From positions 3,973,047 to 4,037,046 of the forward strand of contig NC_087388.1 in assembly GCF_963675165.1 (NCBI RefSeq): a stretch of DNA of 64,000 bases. Direction: 5' to 3'. The notes under the pieces are model-generated. The model made no database searches. It was not told where the DNA came from and saw nothing but the letters and a program-made list of their open reading frames with translations. Numbering within the stretch: the stretch's first letter is position 1; each line of letters opens with the position of its first letter. Position numbers and translations under genes: made by a program. The DNA comes from Halichondria panicea (taxonomy: Eukaryota; Porifera; Demospongiae; Suberitida; Halichondriidae). Of the stretch, positions 45,801 to 58,251 are shown piece after piece.

Positions 45801-46426
45801 TCGCTGCTATACGGTAGTATAAGCACGTGAGCATTTGTGCTGTACACATTTGTGCTGTACACATTTTTCTGGTTGCGTGAGATATAGATAGCTTACTATT
45901 TATGCACCTATCAATGCAAACCCTACCCCCCCCCCTCCCAGGATAGGGTGCACGTGGGCTGGGATAAATTTGCTTCCCATAATTATATATATAGGGTGGG
46001 GCTTTTGTAAGTCTGTATGCTATACTAAGCAGCTACAAGTCAGTATAATTATCATAATTATGGATTGTCAAATCCCGTGGTTTGGGAGGGGTATTGTAGT
46101 GAAAAATACCCCTCCTGGGGAGGGGAGTTTACAACTCCCCAGTGACAAATCCCCACCCTATCCCGGGAGAGATGGGGGTGGAGATTTGCATTGATAGGTG
46201 TTGCAATAATACCAAAAAAGGCATGGCCTGGGTGGCCTAGTATATATGACTGTATAGATTGATGGAATCAACTGGATATAGCTTACACCAACACCATTCC
46301 GGCCGAGACTGTCATTAATAGATCTACATGCATGTATTCATAGTCATAGATAATTTACCACTTACTTTTAGCTCCATCTAGGCTACGCTGTTCATTCCCT
46401 GAAAACCATGATATGATTCTATTCAT
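39827..46426 (-). CDS. 5' coding exons of the giant SecA-like gene
   Basis: Four small exons join in frame with canonical sites: 46366-46426 (ATG at 46426, MNRIISWFSGNEQRSL), 45040-45260 (acidic, DSDDDFEYYS, 73 codons), 43141-43188 (ENLLEENGLSLVEDEE) and 39827-39982 (RVFLEQCIETYL). Phases match at each junction (61 nt, 221 nt, 48 nt, 156 nt), which is the main support. The last junction uses a GTAGAA donor and an acceptor preceded by CTAAC and a pyrimidine tract; it restores the frame of the large downstream exon. The encoded 162 residues are acidic and probably unstructured. Whether a noncoding first exon lies further upstream cannot be told. Confidence 0.65.
41114..41323. mobile_element. 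MITE with CCGTATAGCG ends (family A)
   Basis: TACCGTATAGCGGGTAATTTTC to the mirrored end GAAAATTACACGCTATACGGTA, in an intron of the SecA-like gene. Internal ATATTCGTGG repeats define a subfamily shared with 47593 and 52877. Confidence 0.85.
41423..41776. mobile_element. TA-flanked inverted-repeat element, CCGTAAGACCTCGATTTA ends
   Basis: Starts TACCGTAAGACCTCGATTTA and ends TAAATCGAGATCTTACGGTA. The interior repeats a GCGACCCTCCAAATATGCGACA motif in direct orientation. Confidence 0.8.
42388..42808. mobile_element. TA-flanked inverted-repeat element, CAGTAGACTCTCG ends
   Basis: Starts TACAGTAGACTCTCGTTAATCC and ends GAATAGCGAGAGTCTACTGTA, with repeated GGCCGGAATAGCGAGGTGGCCG segments inside. 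A relative without a clear right end is at 48573-48920. Confidence 0.8.
44095..44234. repeat. Near-perfect foldback, arms of about 57 bp
   Basis: The left arm (44095-44151, containing GGAGGATATGCACCC) and the right arm (44176-44234, containing GGGTGCATATCCTCC) are inverted copies around a loop of about 24 bases. Weaker pairing extends outward on both sides. It lies in the intron between the second and third coding exons of the SecA-like gene. Confidence 0.8.
45470..45700. mobile_element. Inverted-repeat element with CCAAGTGATACTCTGG ends
   Basis: Left GGCCATGCACTCCAAGTGAT and right ATCACTTGGAGTGGCC are mirrored, as are the adjacent CTCTGGTTTCTGG segments. It sits inside an older sequence with CCCTTGAAAATT-type ends, so it looks nested. 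Confidence 0.65.
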
Positions 46427-46547
46427 AGTAGATCTATACCACTGGACTTATTGTGTCAACATAGACCTTCGAGAGGTTTCAAGTTTCAAGTTGAAGAATC
46501 CACGTCCATGTATGGAAAATGTTTTGCCTTGCACAAGATTCCACCGG

Positions 46548-46605
46548 AAGAATCTGCAGGCGCATGCGCGGAAATAATTATTTCGCGCATGCGCCTGCAG
46601 ATTCT
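46548..46605. repeat. 58-bp palindrome with GCGCATGCGC cores, upstream of the SecA-like gene
   Basis: AAGAATCTGCAGGCGCATGC is mirrored as GCATGCGCCTGCAGATTCTT around an AT-rich centre, with one unpaired base. It lies about 120 bp upstream of the first coding ATG (46426), so it may be part of the promoter, or just another repeat. Confidence 0.65.
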
Positions 46606-48060
46606 TGGGCCTGGAATCGAGGCTAGCCCTACAGCTACAATCATGCAGAACAGACAAAGTATACACAGAGGAATACATGTACGTAATACCTCAAGCATGA
46701 TGGTTAGCTAGGTTAAAGGACAATGCTCAGCTTGTTCATGCTCACAACGACCACTAAAAATAATTTTTCAGGCACGTCAGTCTCGATGGTTCTTTATACA
46801 GTCTTCGCTGCATTTGTACTGTAAGAATTACAAAAAGCAGTATATAGAACGACAGACAGACAATATTAATGCGTGGTTTGGATTGGGACAGAGGTATACA
46901 GCGTTCAAATTAACAGTTGATGGGGGGAATTGGTGGGTATATAGTGCGGATGAAGTTGTAGTATATAATTGCTGACAAGGGTATAATATTATAGTCAATG
47001 GATGTGGGTCGGATTAATTATAAGGTGATTGCTTAGATAACCAAGTTTAGTTTGTTAGATAACGGGCCATTGCAATTTATATTTAGAGTAGTGTGTAAAG
47101 TGATGTCGGACTGCATCAATCAATGTGGCTGACGCTATAATTATATATTCCTTTCACCTAGTATATCATCTCTATTGCGCAACGCACCCAAAAACCCTGT
47201 CATAGCGACAAATTGTGCTCAATTCTCTTCACGGTCTCTCTAACCAAGGAAATCGCGCCTCTCATAAACGCCTCACTACTCGGTTTGTTTGGCCAGCATA
47301 CAGTGCATCCAGCTTAGAGAGTAGATTACCACACATTTTGTAGTAGCTGTACTTCCTCTATGCTTATTCCATTGCTGAGATAACACTGAAAAACTACGAT
47401 TTTCTACTGTTTTGATGACATCAGCAGCTTCAAACCACAAACCAATGATGCTTTAATCAACCACAAGCCTAATTAAAAGTGGGTGTACAATAACTGTACA
47501 CCCACTTATGTGGTTAAGCGAAAGTCACCGCCAATTTAGACACTCGAAAATTACTATAATTATTATACATAATTATATAATTATACAGTATATACTGTAT
47601 AGCAGGTAATTTTCGGGGGACAAAATATTCGTGGTTCAGCAATATTGAACATTTCGTGGGTAATATTTTTGTGGTTGGAGCTTGCACTGCAGGTAAAGGT
47701 AGGCAAGGTCGCTTCATTCGTGGGTAAAATATTCGTGGTCAGACCTCCACGAATATTTTGCCCCATGAAATTACACGCTATACAGTATTCAAGATCATCT
47801 CTCGCACATGCATCTGTTCCTCTTCCCTAACACTCTACAAAAATACTGTTTTACAAAATCAAAACATGCCTCATGCCATTAATCACTCGGGTGTTTGTGG
47901 GATTTGTTGCATTGGCCTGCATGCGTGCGATTTCCTGGCCAATCCTATAGCAACTTTCCAAAGGTTTTGCTCAGACTCCAACAATATAAACAATAAACTT
48001 TATAACAAATGCAAGCACATTGACATACAATAATTAGTGCCCAATAATTTTAATCAAAAA
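46606..48060. other. Intergenic region between CNOT2 and the SecA-like gene
   Basis: No exon seen. It contains a family A MITE (47593-47787) and, near 47301-47360, a partial copy of the foldback end found at 62395 (ACAGTGCATCCAGCTTAGAG). The promoter of the SecA-like gene must lie in its left part. Confidence 0.55.
47593..47787. mobile_element. MITE with CTGTATAGC ends (family A)
   Basis: TACTGTATAGCAGGTAATTTTC to ACACGCTATACAGTA, same ATATTCGTGG subfamily as 41114. Confidence 0.8.
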
Positions 48061-51000
48061 TCAGTTCATGCCCGGAGCTTGGAGTGAAACTCCGTGCTGT
48101 GGCATTTGAGGCCTGTCCTCCAGTTTATCGTATTCTACATGGAACTCTTTGTGTGTCTTCCTCCATGATTGCATGTCAAAATAGCAGTAAGTACCTTCTT
48201 CATAAGTGGCTTCTTGTTTGTTTGGTTTCATACCAGGAGCTCGTGTAATCCACAATCTCTGTTCTTTATGGTACCTCCAGTCTCTGGAATAGCTGCAGTG
48301 GGACCGGACGAGATAAAGGAAGCTACAGATAACTGTTATATTATAGTGCACACTTAAATACATGACAAACATTACATTGTGTGTACATTACATTGTACAA
48401 ACATTCAGAAAGCTATAGAGACTTTGGGAAAGTAGAGTTTATATCCCACAACCGAACGGCTGTCTTAAGTACATGACAATGTTAATGTATATATAATAAT
48501 ATATTATATAGTGCTAAAAATGTATGCGTACTAATAACTATGTGATACTATATACATGTAACTAATGCTATGTACAGTAGACTCTGGTCACCCTTGGGAC
48601 AGTGCAGCTTGGCCGGAATAGCGAGGTGGCCGCATTTCAGAAAATTGCCGCAACTAAAAAACAACCCTACCTCGAGGGATAACGAATCATTATGCTCTCT
48701 ATTAAAATGTAATCCTGTTAAACCACACCCAAAACGTCATATTCGGCCGTAATAAACTATTAAAATTTGGGGCAGCCAGTAATGGCCAGTATACAGAATA
48801 GCGAGTGGCTGCATTTCAGGGCGAGTTTTGTGCAGTAAACATCTATATAGCTAGCAATCCGTGCCAACCAAATGGCCGGAATATCGAAGTGGCCGTACTT
48901 CACGGAGCCAGAATAGCGAGCTATCATGCTGCATATTTTGCATAGCACAATTAATGGGCTTTTAGCCCAATGAAATTGTGGCATTTGAAATTACTTATAG
49001 TCGCATAAATGAACATTCACGTAATGTTTCCCGAGCCTCAAAAGGCATAATTATAAGTATAGTTGTATTGTATTTCTTGCACTATCCACTCACAGTTCAG
49101 CAGCAGCCAACATTTGCAGCAGGTCTCCCCCATTACTATAGTAGAGGTAGAACAAGAGATCCTCATTGTAGCGGTTCAGGCGTATTGGGGCCAGCTAAAG
49201 GAGTGGAGAGTGCATGCATATTATATATTATATATATAATATACCGTATTACTAGAATGTTTTGCGAGTATCAAACATATGCAAACTTTGCGGGGGTTGA
49301 TCAAATCGCAAAACCTAAATTAGTATTGGTAAATACACACGATCCTTGCCAGAACACAATTTAATTTTTCTGCTGATTTGGCTCATTCGCAAAGGTTTTT
49401 CATCAGCACAATATTCTAGTAATACGGTATGCAGTCCTGATAATTATAATCATGAACGTTATCTCTATAGTAGGCAGTGTAAGGCAATCCTACAAGCACT
49501 GTGTAAAATGCATGATCTAATGAAGAATATAATTATACCACACGTATACTATCCCAACTAATTGATCTCGTTGGTCAACAGCTGCATGTAGGATATATTA
49601 TACCGTATATCGGGTTTCGAATGTGAGGTTAATCGATTGCAAATGACCCTGTACAAAGCCTGATTGCGTTTCTAACTAATGCGAATTGCATGCAAAGAAT
49701 GGGAAATAACTCGTAATTCGCAATTGAAACAACGTCACATTTGAAACCTGGATATACTGTAGCAGTCTACAGTCCCTGAGCATGCACAGATAGGCCCTGA
49801 TAATGTAGTGCTTAGTTTCTCAATTAGTAGGCGTAATTTCAAGGCAAACACCTGAGTGGGCGTACATTCGAGACCAAACTATTGTTTTTCGAAAATAATC
49901 CCATCCCACGTATAGCTACTACAATTAGGGAGCCATAATATCTGAAGAACACGGATAAATACGGATATATATACACGCTGTATGCTCCATGCACAGGCTC
50001 AAGTGTTGTCGGTAGCCTTAAAAACTGAAACCTAAGTTGTAGCAATTCAGCTCACACATTGTACACTTGTATTCAAGTACCTTTTCTCTCACAAACGGAT
50101 GAACAAGGTATTCTTGAGGTACACTGTAATCTGCAGGTAAAAGAAAAGTGAACACAGATACACGTACCGTGTACCACATTAATCACAATAGTTCAACTAA
50201 TGGCTTTTCATGGAATGCGCCCTAATATAGAGAGTTTTAACACATGCACTGACCAATGTCCTGCGGTCTACAGGGAGCATCAGCCCAAGGTGAGGCGAAC
50301 GTGTTGTACAGGCTCCTGCGATTAATGGAAAGCATACAATGTTTTAGTTGTAGACAAAAACTCAAAACTCGCTACAATAAAATAAATGTATGTAGTGATA
50401 TGAAGCTAGGCATAATCATATAATTATAATTATACGTACAGTAATTTTAAGCAAAAAAATGCACACACAAGTTTGATAATGCACGGAGCCATTGAACATT
50501 ACAATGTAGTACTCTAACTGTACATACTCTGGGGAGTTAAGGTTGAGGCCCAGAGTGGTGAGGTCACTGCAGGGAGAGGGGGGCATAACAAAAAAAAGTA
50601 TACACGATAGAAAAACGTACACATTGAGTCGTCTACTGCACAATTTATGCAGTGAACAGAACGAAACAAAAATGGTCAATAGCAAACAGAACATGTACAT
50701 GTACATTTACTGCATGACTCATAACACAAACCCTGATTCACATTATTATTCCACCCCCCAACATACACACCACACACATACATTGTACGCTTACCTTCCA
50801 AGAGCCAGGGCAACTAGGTTGGGGTCACTGTCTGCTCCTCGTATAAAAGTAAGTAGACCCATAATCCCAAATTGGTCCTGCACCATTCCAGGAGGTATGG
50901 ACACTGTCGCTACAAGGAGGGGAAACATTATGGGATACATGTACACGTACATGTACGTACGTACTTAGTGAACATATTACAGATCAAACAGTATCAGCAT

Positions 51001-54000
51001 GCTGAGTGGCAAAAAAGACACTAGCTAGATACTGCATGCTCTTTGCCAGCAAGGCAATTAACGAGGAAAGGGGCAGGGCGACTCGAAACACTTTCTTGAA
51101 AACAATGAACAGTCATCGAGTTAGCTCGTGAAGAAGTAGAAAAATAGCCGACCATGCAACTAGTAAACTCAGGAATTTTTCTTTCTTGACGACTAAAATC
51201 GGCTATGACCACAATTTTTGCAATAAAAGTTTTGCCATCAAGTTAGCGCGTTCTGATAGCTAGCAAGCGCTGTAGTAGTTACTTATGAGCAGTGCAACAG
51301 TAAGACACATAAAACAATGTCACAAAACAAAAAAACTCATGAATAATTCATAAGCAAACACTGCATCGTAAGTTTCGTAACCTTAAGGCGCATATGTTAC
51401 TTTTGATTGTTTTCAGCCTTTCCAACTAAGCTTGGATCTGTGGCATTCAAAGTACCCACATGCACGTACACAGTTGAACAACAAACAAGCCAAAATAGCA
51501 CTAGCAACAGCAGTAGAGTATACAATGTAAATGTATCAACTGTACATTGTAAGTTCACTCACTGGCCTGATAGCTTTTCCTGGCAGAGCTCTTGGGTGGT
51601 CCAATGGGGGCAGCTGCTGCAGTCCTGGGAGTGTGTATTGAAGGCAATGTCAGAAAGCACACAATAATTTTTGATACTATTACAATCTGACCGGCTAGAG
51701 GTAGTGTTCTATCCAACTAGAAAGTCATGTAGCAAAGATTAGTTAAATGTGATGATTAGGTACTCATGGTTGCTATGATCTACAATCCTTGGGCACTGTT
51801 TAGGAAGTTCTACGATTGAAGCCCTGAGGGCTTAGTAGAAAGAACCCTCACTACATTCGGATGCTACAACTAGCTCTTTGGGCTTCTAAATCCCATAAAA
51901 CTTCCTAAACAGTGTCTGACTATTATTTAGTTGATAGTTGATGCTGCAGATATCCTGCAAATACATGTACGTGCATGCATTCGTAACTAAAGAGTGGGAT
52001 ACATGCAGTGCATAATTATAAGTGATAGAAGATGCCCACCACCTTTCCTTGTTGGAACCGGGAGCAGGATCGTAGGAGAGAGTCGCCCGTGTCTCTGTGA
52101 CAAACAATGATCACGAATCATCACAATGAACGGCACAGGACGAGTGTGTACAACACATGCATATTATTGTACTGTGCATAAATTTAACGCTGTCATATAC
52201 ACAGTGTAAGTGCCAACTGCAGGTGGATACTATAATTATTGCACCTTGTAGCTACAAATAAAGCATAAATGGCCAAAACAGTGCATACCTGGTAATGCAG
52301 CACTTGACATCATCTGTACAAAAAAATATAAACGTGAAGCAGACTTTATATAGAGACAACTGCACTGGATGTATTGAATTGAGTAGCCATGCACTCACTA
52401 AAGCAAAGCACGTACCGACATTGTGGTCTTGCTGTCAGTAGGAGTCTCAGGATGATCTGCAGGACCATACAAGTACATGTAGCACAACGCTCATTCAGAA
52501 TAATGGACAACAACAAACTACTATAACATTATTGTACATGTATGTATAAGTTTAGCTTAAAACTAAACACCTAAACGAATTGTACACACACAGTAGACAT
52601 GCACATATTGGAGAAACAAAATCGATTGTAGAATGTACTCATGCATGTATATAGAGTACAGTTTTAGAGACGAAACAAGAACCTGGGTGTTACGATTTAT
52701 GAATACATGCACACTCACCGCTGGACTTGGTGGTGGTCCCGGGTAGGGCGGGAAAGTCTTCGCTGGTCATCTGGAACCCAGGAACACTCTCACTCTTGCT
52801 AAGACCAATGGCTGCAAAAGAAACAAAAATGGGTAAAGATCATCAACATAACTTAACAAAATTGATCCAAACTTACTACAGTATAGCGGGTAATTTTTGT
52901 GGGGCAAAATATTCGTGGTTTTCATGGTTGGAGCTCTGACCACAAATATTTTACCCACTAATGAAGCGACCTTGCCTACCTTTACCTGCAGTGCAAGCAG
53001 CAACCACGAAAATATTATCCACGAAATGTCTCAATATTGCTGAACCACGAATATTTTGTCCCCCGAAAATTACCCGTTATACGGTATTATACTGCTGAGG
53101 CTATTAAGCATAATTATCTCAGAGCTACAGATAATCATGTGTACATCAGAAATGTTTCATATAAAGTTGCAATTCAGATACGGACAGACTGAGGATACCC
53201 AGTTAACAACCTCGCCATCAGAAGAAAACCCCCAGTTATTTGAGTAACTTGGGAAGCTACATGCTACAATGTAAGACGACTGTTTCACTCACGTCCACCA
53301 TATCCAGGTCTAGAGAGAGTGTTTGAAGACATGAGACCACCAGAGCTGTCATGACGCAGTCTGGAGCCAGTGGAGAGGACGGGGAAATCCGAAGGATCAA
53401 ACCCTTGACTCTGGAGCTCTGACACTGGGGGGGTGTGATGAAATGAGCATACTGATCAATGCGTAGTACCAAGAGTAGATAAGAGTAAGAGTGTTGAACT
53501 GCTGTAGTAATCGTGGAACCGCATTTGCCTTAACATGCGTCATCACTGTCGTCACTATTCAATTAATGAGTGCTGTTAGGTAAACTGTGGTCTGTGGTTT
53601 GTAGCACTGAACTGTGCAATCACAGCGTGTGCGGTTTCTGGGAAGTGTTGCTAACATAACTACCGTATATGCTTGATCAGGAGCCGCGGCTACTAAACGT
53701 TTCATTTTGCTGGAAGAGGAGGCTACAATTCAAGAGGGGCTACCAGAGGAGGTACGCCAATGTCAAAAGGTCACTAATTAAAACATCACGTGGGCTTATG
53801 TTTTACATGTAAAACTGAGTTTACCCTCGCACCCCAGGGTTTATACACCACCACTAGCAGCTTCATCCTCTTCATAATCATAGCAGAAATCAGTTGAGCT
53901 ATCGCGCCCCAGACGAAACAGCTTGAGAGAAGAGATCTCAGATTTAATTGCAACCTTTGACCTTTGATTGCATTCTTCGAAACCACAAGATATGGAAAAT

Positions 54001-57000
54001 TAGCCTTCTGTAGCTAGGGTATAAATTTTGATGTACTGGTTTGCTGCACTGGATAAAACTAGGTATAGCAAGCTTTCCAAGCAAGCAAATAAACGGTTAA
54101 GAGCAACAGAAACGGTAGCTGCTATAATTCAAGCAAAGGTCAAGAACCCAGGACAAGATGATTAATGTTTCATTAAAAGTGACCCTGTTGACCTTGGCTT
54201 ACCTCCTCTGAGGGGCTACTGTTCAAGAGCGGTGTTTATTAGCTCCAGATAATTTAGTTTGTCATCAAAAGTTGTTTTCACCTGCATAAACTTGAACTGT
54301 GCCATGAGAAAGTCTTTGTGAAGCACTAACAAGCTGCTACTCATAGCTACGTACATGTAGCTAGCTGCTAGTAATAATTTTTTTGGCTGCCACGTGCAGA
54401 AATGCTAGAGTCAAAGTTCACTGAGGCTACTATTTGAGAGCGGCTACTAAATGTTTCATTTTGCTAGCAAGGGAGGCTACTATTTGAGTGCGGCCTTTAT
54501 ACAAGAGCGGCCTCTGATCGAGCATATACGGTAATCAGTACTGATTACTATCAAGTGATGCCGCAGGAGCAGGAAATTGCTGTTACTAGCAGTTCAACAC
54601 TCTTACTCTTATCTACTCTTGGTAGTACATGTATATTAATACAATCAATAGATGCTTAGGAATACATTTGGGAATATGCCATAACTCACTACAGTAGAAC
54701 CTCTGAAGTACCCTCAGAATAAACAATACTTCTACATGTATATAAATCACAGTGCTTTCGTTCTCAAGTTTAAAAACACTGAAAAAATCAATGGACAACC
54801 TCTCCAAACAAAGTAAAAAATCCAAAAGAGTGTTTTTTAGTCACACTGTATAACAGTAAAGTAAGAAGCTGACCAGCTATGAGAGTATAGACTTACAGGC
54901 TGTAGAGTAACCAGAGGAGAGAGGACTCATCATTCCAACGGCTTGACTCCGCCCAAACCCTCCATACGCATTTACCGGCAGGGCACTGTGTGTAGGAGTG
55001 TGAGACAAGATTGTATTGTACATAAACATGTAAACAATAATTATTAATTGTTGACAGATATTATTCTAGAAGTACATGCACTCTATAACCTATTCTGACA
55101 CCATAAGCATCGTACATCGGTGGTCAGTAAAATTTTTTTACTGTTTACTGTGTGTTATCTTAGGGCAAACATGCACAACAACCCATACATGTATACAGAT
55201 TGCATAAATCCAGTGCTCTGTTTGTGTTCAGTTCTATCAATAAAAAATGTGCACAAGAAATGCTGAATCAGCACCATTTTAGACCCATCGCTCAATTTGC
55301 ACATTTTCATTATGCATGCAGTAGATCTAGCTACATGTATGATGTAGCTGTCGCCTCGTCTTTTTACAAAGTGTACTAAGTTCAGAAGACTACATAGCCT
55401 TCATGTAGATAAAAGTGGGGAGGCTGGAGCCTCTGACGCCCTTACACCTATGGCCGCTCGTAGGCCTTTTATCACATAATAGGCTATAAAAGAGGGACAT
55501 TTTGTGTTGGAATAGATTTTGAGGAATAAAAAAATACGGATTTATCAGCCCATGATTCTGCTACAATGTAACTGTTATCCACTTTCCAGACCATTGATCT
55601 GACACTAATGAGTTCACTCATACATAAAAATTCCATGCAGCCTACACATTTTTTCATATGCATGATTGTGCTTTTAAATTAATTTGCGGCTAATACTACA
55701 GACATCAAGTTGCATGCTTTCCTAATTGCTCCCTTGAAGTGTTATTCATCTAATGCATGAATTTAAAAACAGGCATATTTTAAAGCTTACATGTGATATT
55801 AAGTTACTGCAGGAGGATAAGTGCATGCACATCAGTCACTTAGAAACAAATGGGCCAAGCGATTGATACATGGACACACAAATTCTCCCACCACAATGCT
55901 TTTACAGATGATCACTTTCACTGAAGTGTTATTTATCAAAATAATGCATGAATTTAAAAACAGACATATTTTAAAGCTTCCATGTGATATTAAGTTACTG
56001 CAGGAGGATAAGTGCATGTACATCTGTCACTTAGAAACAAATGGGCCGAGCGATACATGGACACACAAAATCTCTCACAGTGCTTTTACAAATGACCACT
56101 TTCACTGTACCTTCCAATGGCTGAAGACAAGCTGGATGGCCTGGAGAGAGGTTTCTGTATTGTCAAGCCTTGACCAGTACTCATTAGACTGCTACGGCCA
56201 CTACCCAGGGGGAGCATACCACCTCTGGAGAGACTATACAGTGCAGTGTAGTTACAACATTACTATACACAGCATAATTATACATCACTAGCCTCGATCC
56301 CAGACCGCACTTCTTCTGAGAGTGGGCCTGGTAACGACTGCTTGCGCATGCGCTAATCTCACCCCGGTATCTGGGGGCTTTGGATAACATCGTATATGCT
56401 CAGTAAAATAATGACTTCACAACGAATGGAAGTGGATTGAATAAAGTAGATAGAAAGTTCGATTGAAGGTTTCTAGCCCATCTGATGGCATTCTGATAGC
56501 TAGCCTGCTATGCTAACAAATGACTCATAGCCAGCAACAGTGTGGATGATAATCGTCTGAACAGAGTGAAGGCTGGCAATAGCCTATATGGACAGGCCAC
56601 GCCCATCTAATACTAAACCTTGGTGAAAATCTACAATCAAAAAGAAAATAGCTGTGAAACAAACCTACAGCTCTGTCTCTAGCTAGCTAGCTATACATCT
56701 CTGTGTACGACTTTAATAATTATGAATTTGTATTCTTATTTATTCAGGATATTTTTTCTGATAAAATTTCAGTATTATGGGAAATTTTACGGGAATAATA
56801 ACCAATAATTTTGCGCATGCGTAAGTAGTAGGTCTTCTTTTCTCTCTTGAAGGCCGACGAAGGAGGCTAATACATCATGTGCCTTATAGCCAAAAGTCTG
56901 TGTATGTTACATGCAATAGATGTGAAGCTAAGTACTGATGGTGATACAATCATACTTCAGTCATCAATATGCACAGCCTACTACATGTACTGGACCCCAC

Positions 57001-58178
57001 ACTTACTTTACCGGCGGAGGGGAGGGTGCCCCCATCTGCGACATGTTCCCCAGTCCCCCCATAGTCCCGTAGGCACCCGGAGCGGTATTGGAACGACTCA
57101 CAAACTATTAGGTGATTTAAAAAACACAGTGATGAATGTTTTTATTACGGAAAAGAAGCACACTACTAGGTACAACTAATAGGGACTGTATGCAATGTAC
57201 ACTGTAGGACCCTTCAGGTATCTGATAGTGCTTCAGTCTCCTAAAATACAAACATTTGACAGGCATTATTCTAACAACCCTCAAAATCAGAGTGTATGTT
57301 ACAGTAATTGATGTAATTACAGCGCCACAAAAAAATAATTCCACTTTTGAGTGGCTTATCTTTTAAAAACCCCAAAAAAGTGCGTTCAGTCCAAGCTGGT
57401 GCCTAATTATGGTGGCACTTATGTTCTACAGCTAGTTTAGACATTTTAGAGAAAATGGGTGTGGTCTAGCTCAGTTTCACTTGCTACCTAGCTGTACCGT
57501 TGAGAGCTGACTCGTGAACAACATTCATGACTGTAGCTATGGCTCAGACAACTGTTCAGTAGTGTGAAGATGCAGGATGATGGTCTTGATGTCTCAAAAG
57601 CCTTTTTATAAGAGCCAGAAAAAATTATTACAGCAACGGTAAGCACTTCTTTAGGGCCTCAAAAATTATCCTGATGCTGACGTGGCGCTTATAATTATTA
57701 TGGCGCTGTAATTACATCAAATACGGTATACCAATGTACCTGAGGGGTGTTCCTTACAGGGTTGATGATTGATAGTCCCTGCATTCCCGTTGACAACCCT
57801 AGCCCTACAAATTCAGAATGGGCATACCGTATATAATTATGTGGGTATAATAATTATATTGGCGATCTACGTGAGTCGCCAATTATATCAGATGAATTAC
57901 TTCAAGATACAATATCTCATGTCATCAATATTCCATGCAGCATGATCGTCATAATCGTTAATTAAAATCATTCAACCACTATACGGCCGGTACCTTACAC
58001 CACACACAACACCCCTCTAGCTCGCTCAACAAAACAGTACTGTCGGTAGGAAACAGGCTTACTATTATGTTGGATGGTGGATAGGTCTGTAGTGATACTC
58101 ACTACAATTCATACCTGACACAGAAGGTATGGTCGAACCATACAGGCTGTTTTGAGACGGAGCACCAGGTCCATACAT
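48061..58178 (-). CDS. CNOT2: CCR4-NOT complex subunit 2
   Basis: Seventeen coding exons join in phase: 58115-58178, 57740-57804, 57007-57104, 56111-56233, 54897-54985, 53293-53424, 52719-52811, 52416-52456, 52289-52313, 52043-52094, 51563-51624, 50795-50903, 50528-50566, 50254-50315, 50081-50130, 49094-49194, 48061-48292; total 478 residues (human is about 540). CNOT2 is a scaffold of the CCR4-NOT deadenylase, binding CNOT1 and CNOT3. Conserved signatures: NAYGGFGRSQAVGM and SDFPVL in the N-terminal part, MTSEDFPALPG, then the NOT box region with IPPGMVQDQFGIMGLLTF, DLTTLGLNLNSPE, FASPWADAPCRPQDI, RYNEDLLFYLYYSNGGD and RDWRYHKEQRLWITRAPGM. The ATG at 58178 (MYGPGAPSQ) gives a shorter N-terminus than in vertebrates; an upstream coding exon cannot be excluded. 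Introns carry at least seven repeats. Confidence 0.96.
48573..48920. mobile_element. Diverged relative of the 42388 element
   Basis: Starts TACAGTAGACTCTGGTCACCC and shares CTTGGCCGGAATAGCGAGGT segments with 42388-42808. The right terminus is degraded. Confidence 0.65.
49242..49429. mobile_element. TA-flanked MITE, CCGTATTACTAGAAT ends
   Basis: TACCGTATTACTAGAATGTT to ATATTCTAGTAATACGGTA, about 188 bp. A diverged relative begins near 61886 and is truncated by another insertion at 62061. Confidence 0.8.
49601..49761. mobile_element. TA-flanked MITE, CCGTATATCGGGTTTCGAA ends
   Basis: TACCGTATATCGGGTTTCGAA to TTTGAAACCTGGATATACTGTA; related at its ends to the element at 7524-7823. Confidence 0.65.
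52877..53086. mobile_element. MITE with CAGTATAGCGGG ends (family A)
   Basis: TACAGTATAGCGGGTAATTTT to AAAATTACCCGTTATACGGTA in CNOT2 intron 6; same ATATTCGTGG subfamily as 41114 and 47593. Confidence 0.85.
53661..54533. mobile_element. 873-bp TA-flanked inverted-repeat element, CCGTATATGCTTGATC ends
   Basis: Starts TACCGTATATGCTTGATCAGG and ends CTGATCGAGCATATACGGTA. Inner segments such as GCGGCTACTAAACGTTTCAT are repeated near both ends. It is too short for a transposase and has no convincing frame. Confidence 0.8.
55736..56110. repeat. Tandem duplication, period about 185 bp, reaching CNOT2 exon 4
   Basis: A unit starting GAAGTGTTATT and containing TTAAGTTACTGCAGGAGGAT occurs twice in direct orientation. 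The second copy ends at the donor of the exon at 56111, so the splice-site-proximal CTTTCACTG sequence is itself duplicated. Confidence 0.8.
56288..56869. mobile_element. 582-bp hAT-like nonautonomous element, second copy
   Basis: Begins CTAGCCTCGATCCCAGACC and ends GGAGGCTA, flanked by ATACATCA on both sides (56280-56287 and 56870-56877). Same length and order as the element at 20653. Confidence 0.85.
57300..57728. mobile_element. TA-flanked MITE with TTGATGTAATTACAGCGCCA ends
   Basis: Starts TACAGTAATTGATGTAATTACAGCGCCA-like and ends in its mirror, GGCGCTGTAATTACATCAAA followed by TACGGTA, inside CNOT2 intron 2. Confidence 0.75.
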
Positions 58179-58251
58179 TTTCTTCAAGATGTCTAATTAA
58201 AGCGCAGTGTAAGACACCCTCGATACAAGACGCGAACAATAAAGCCAACTT

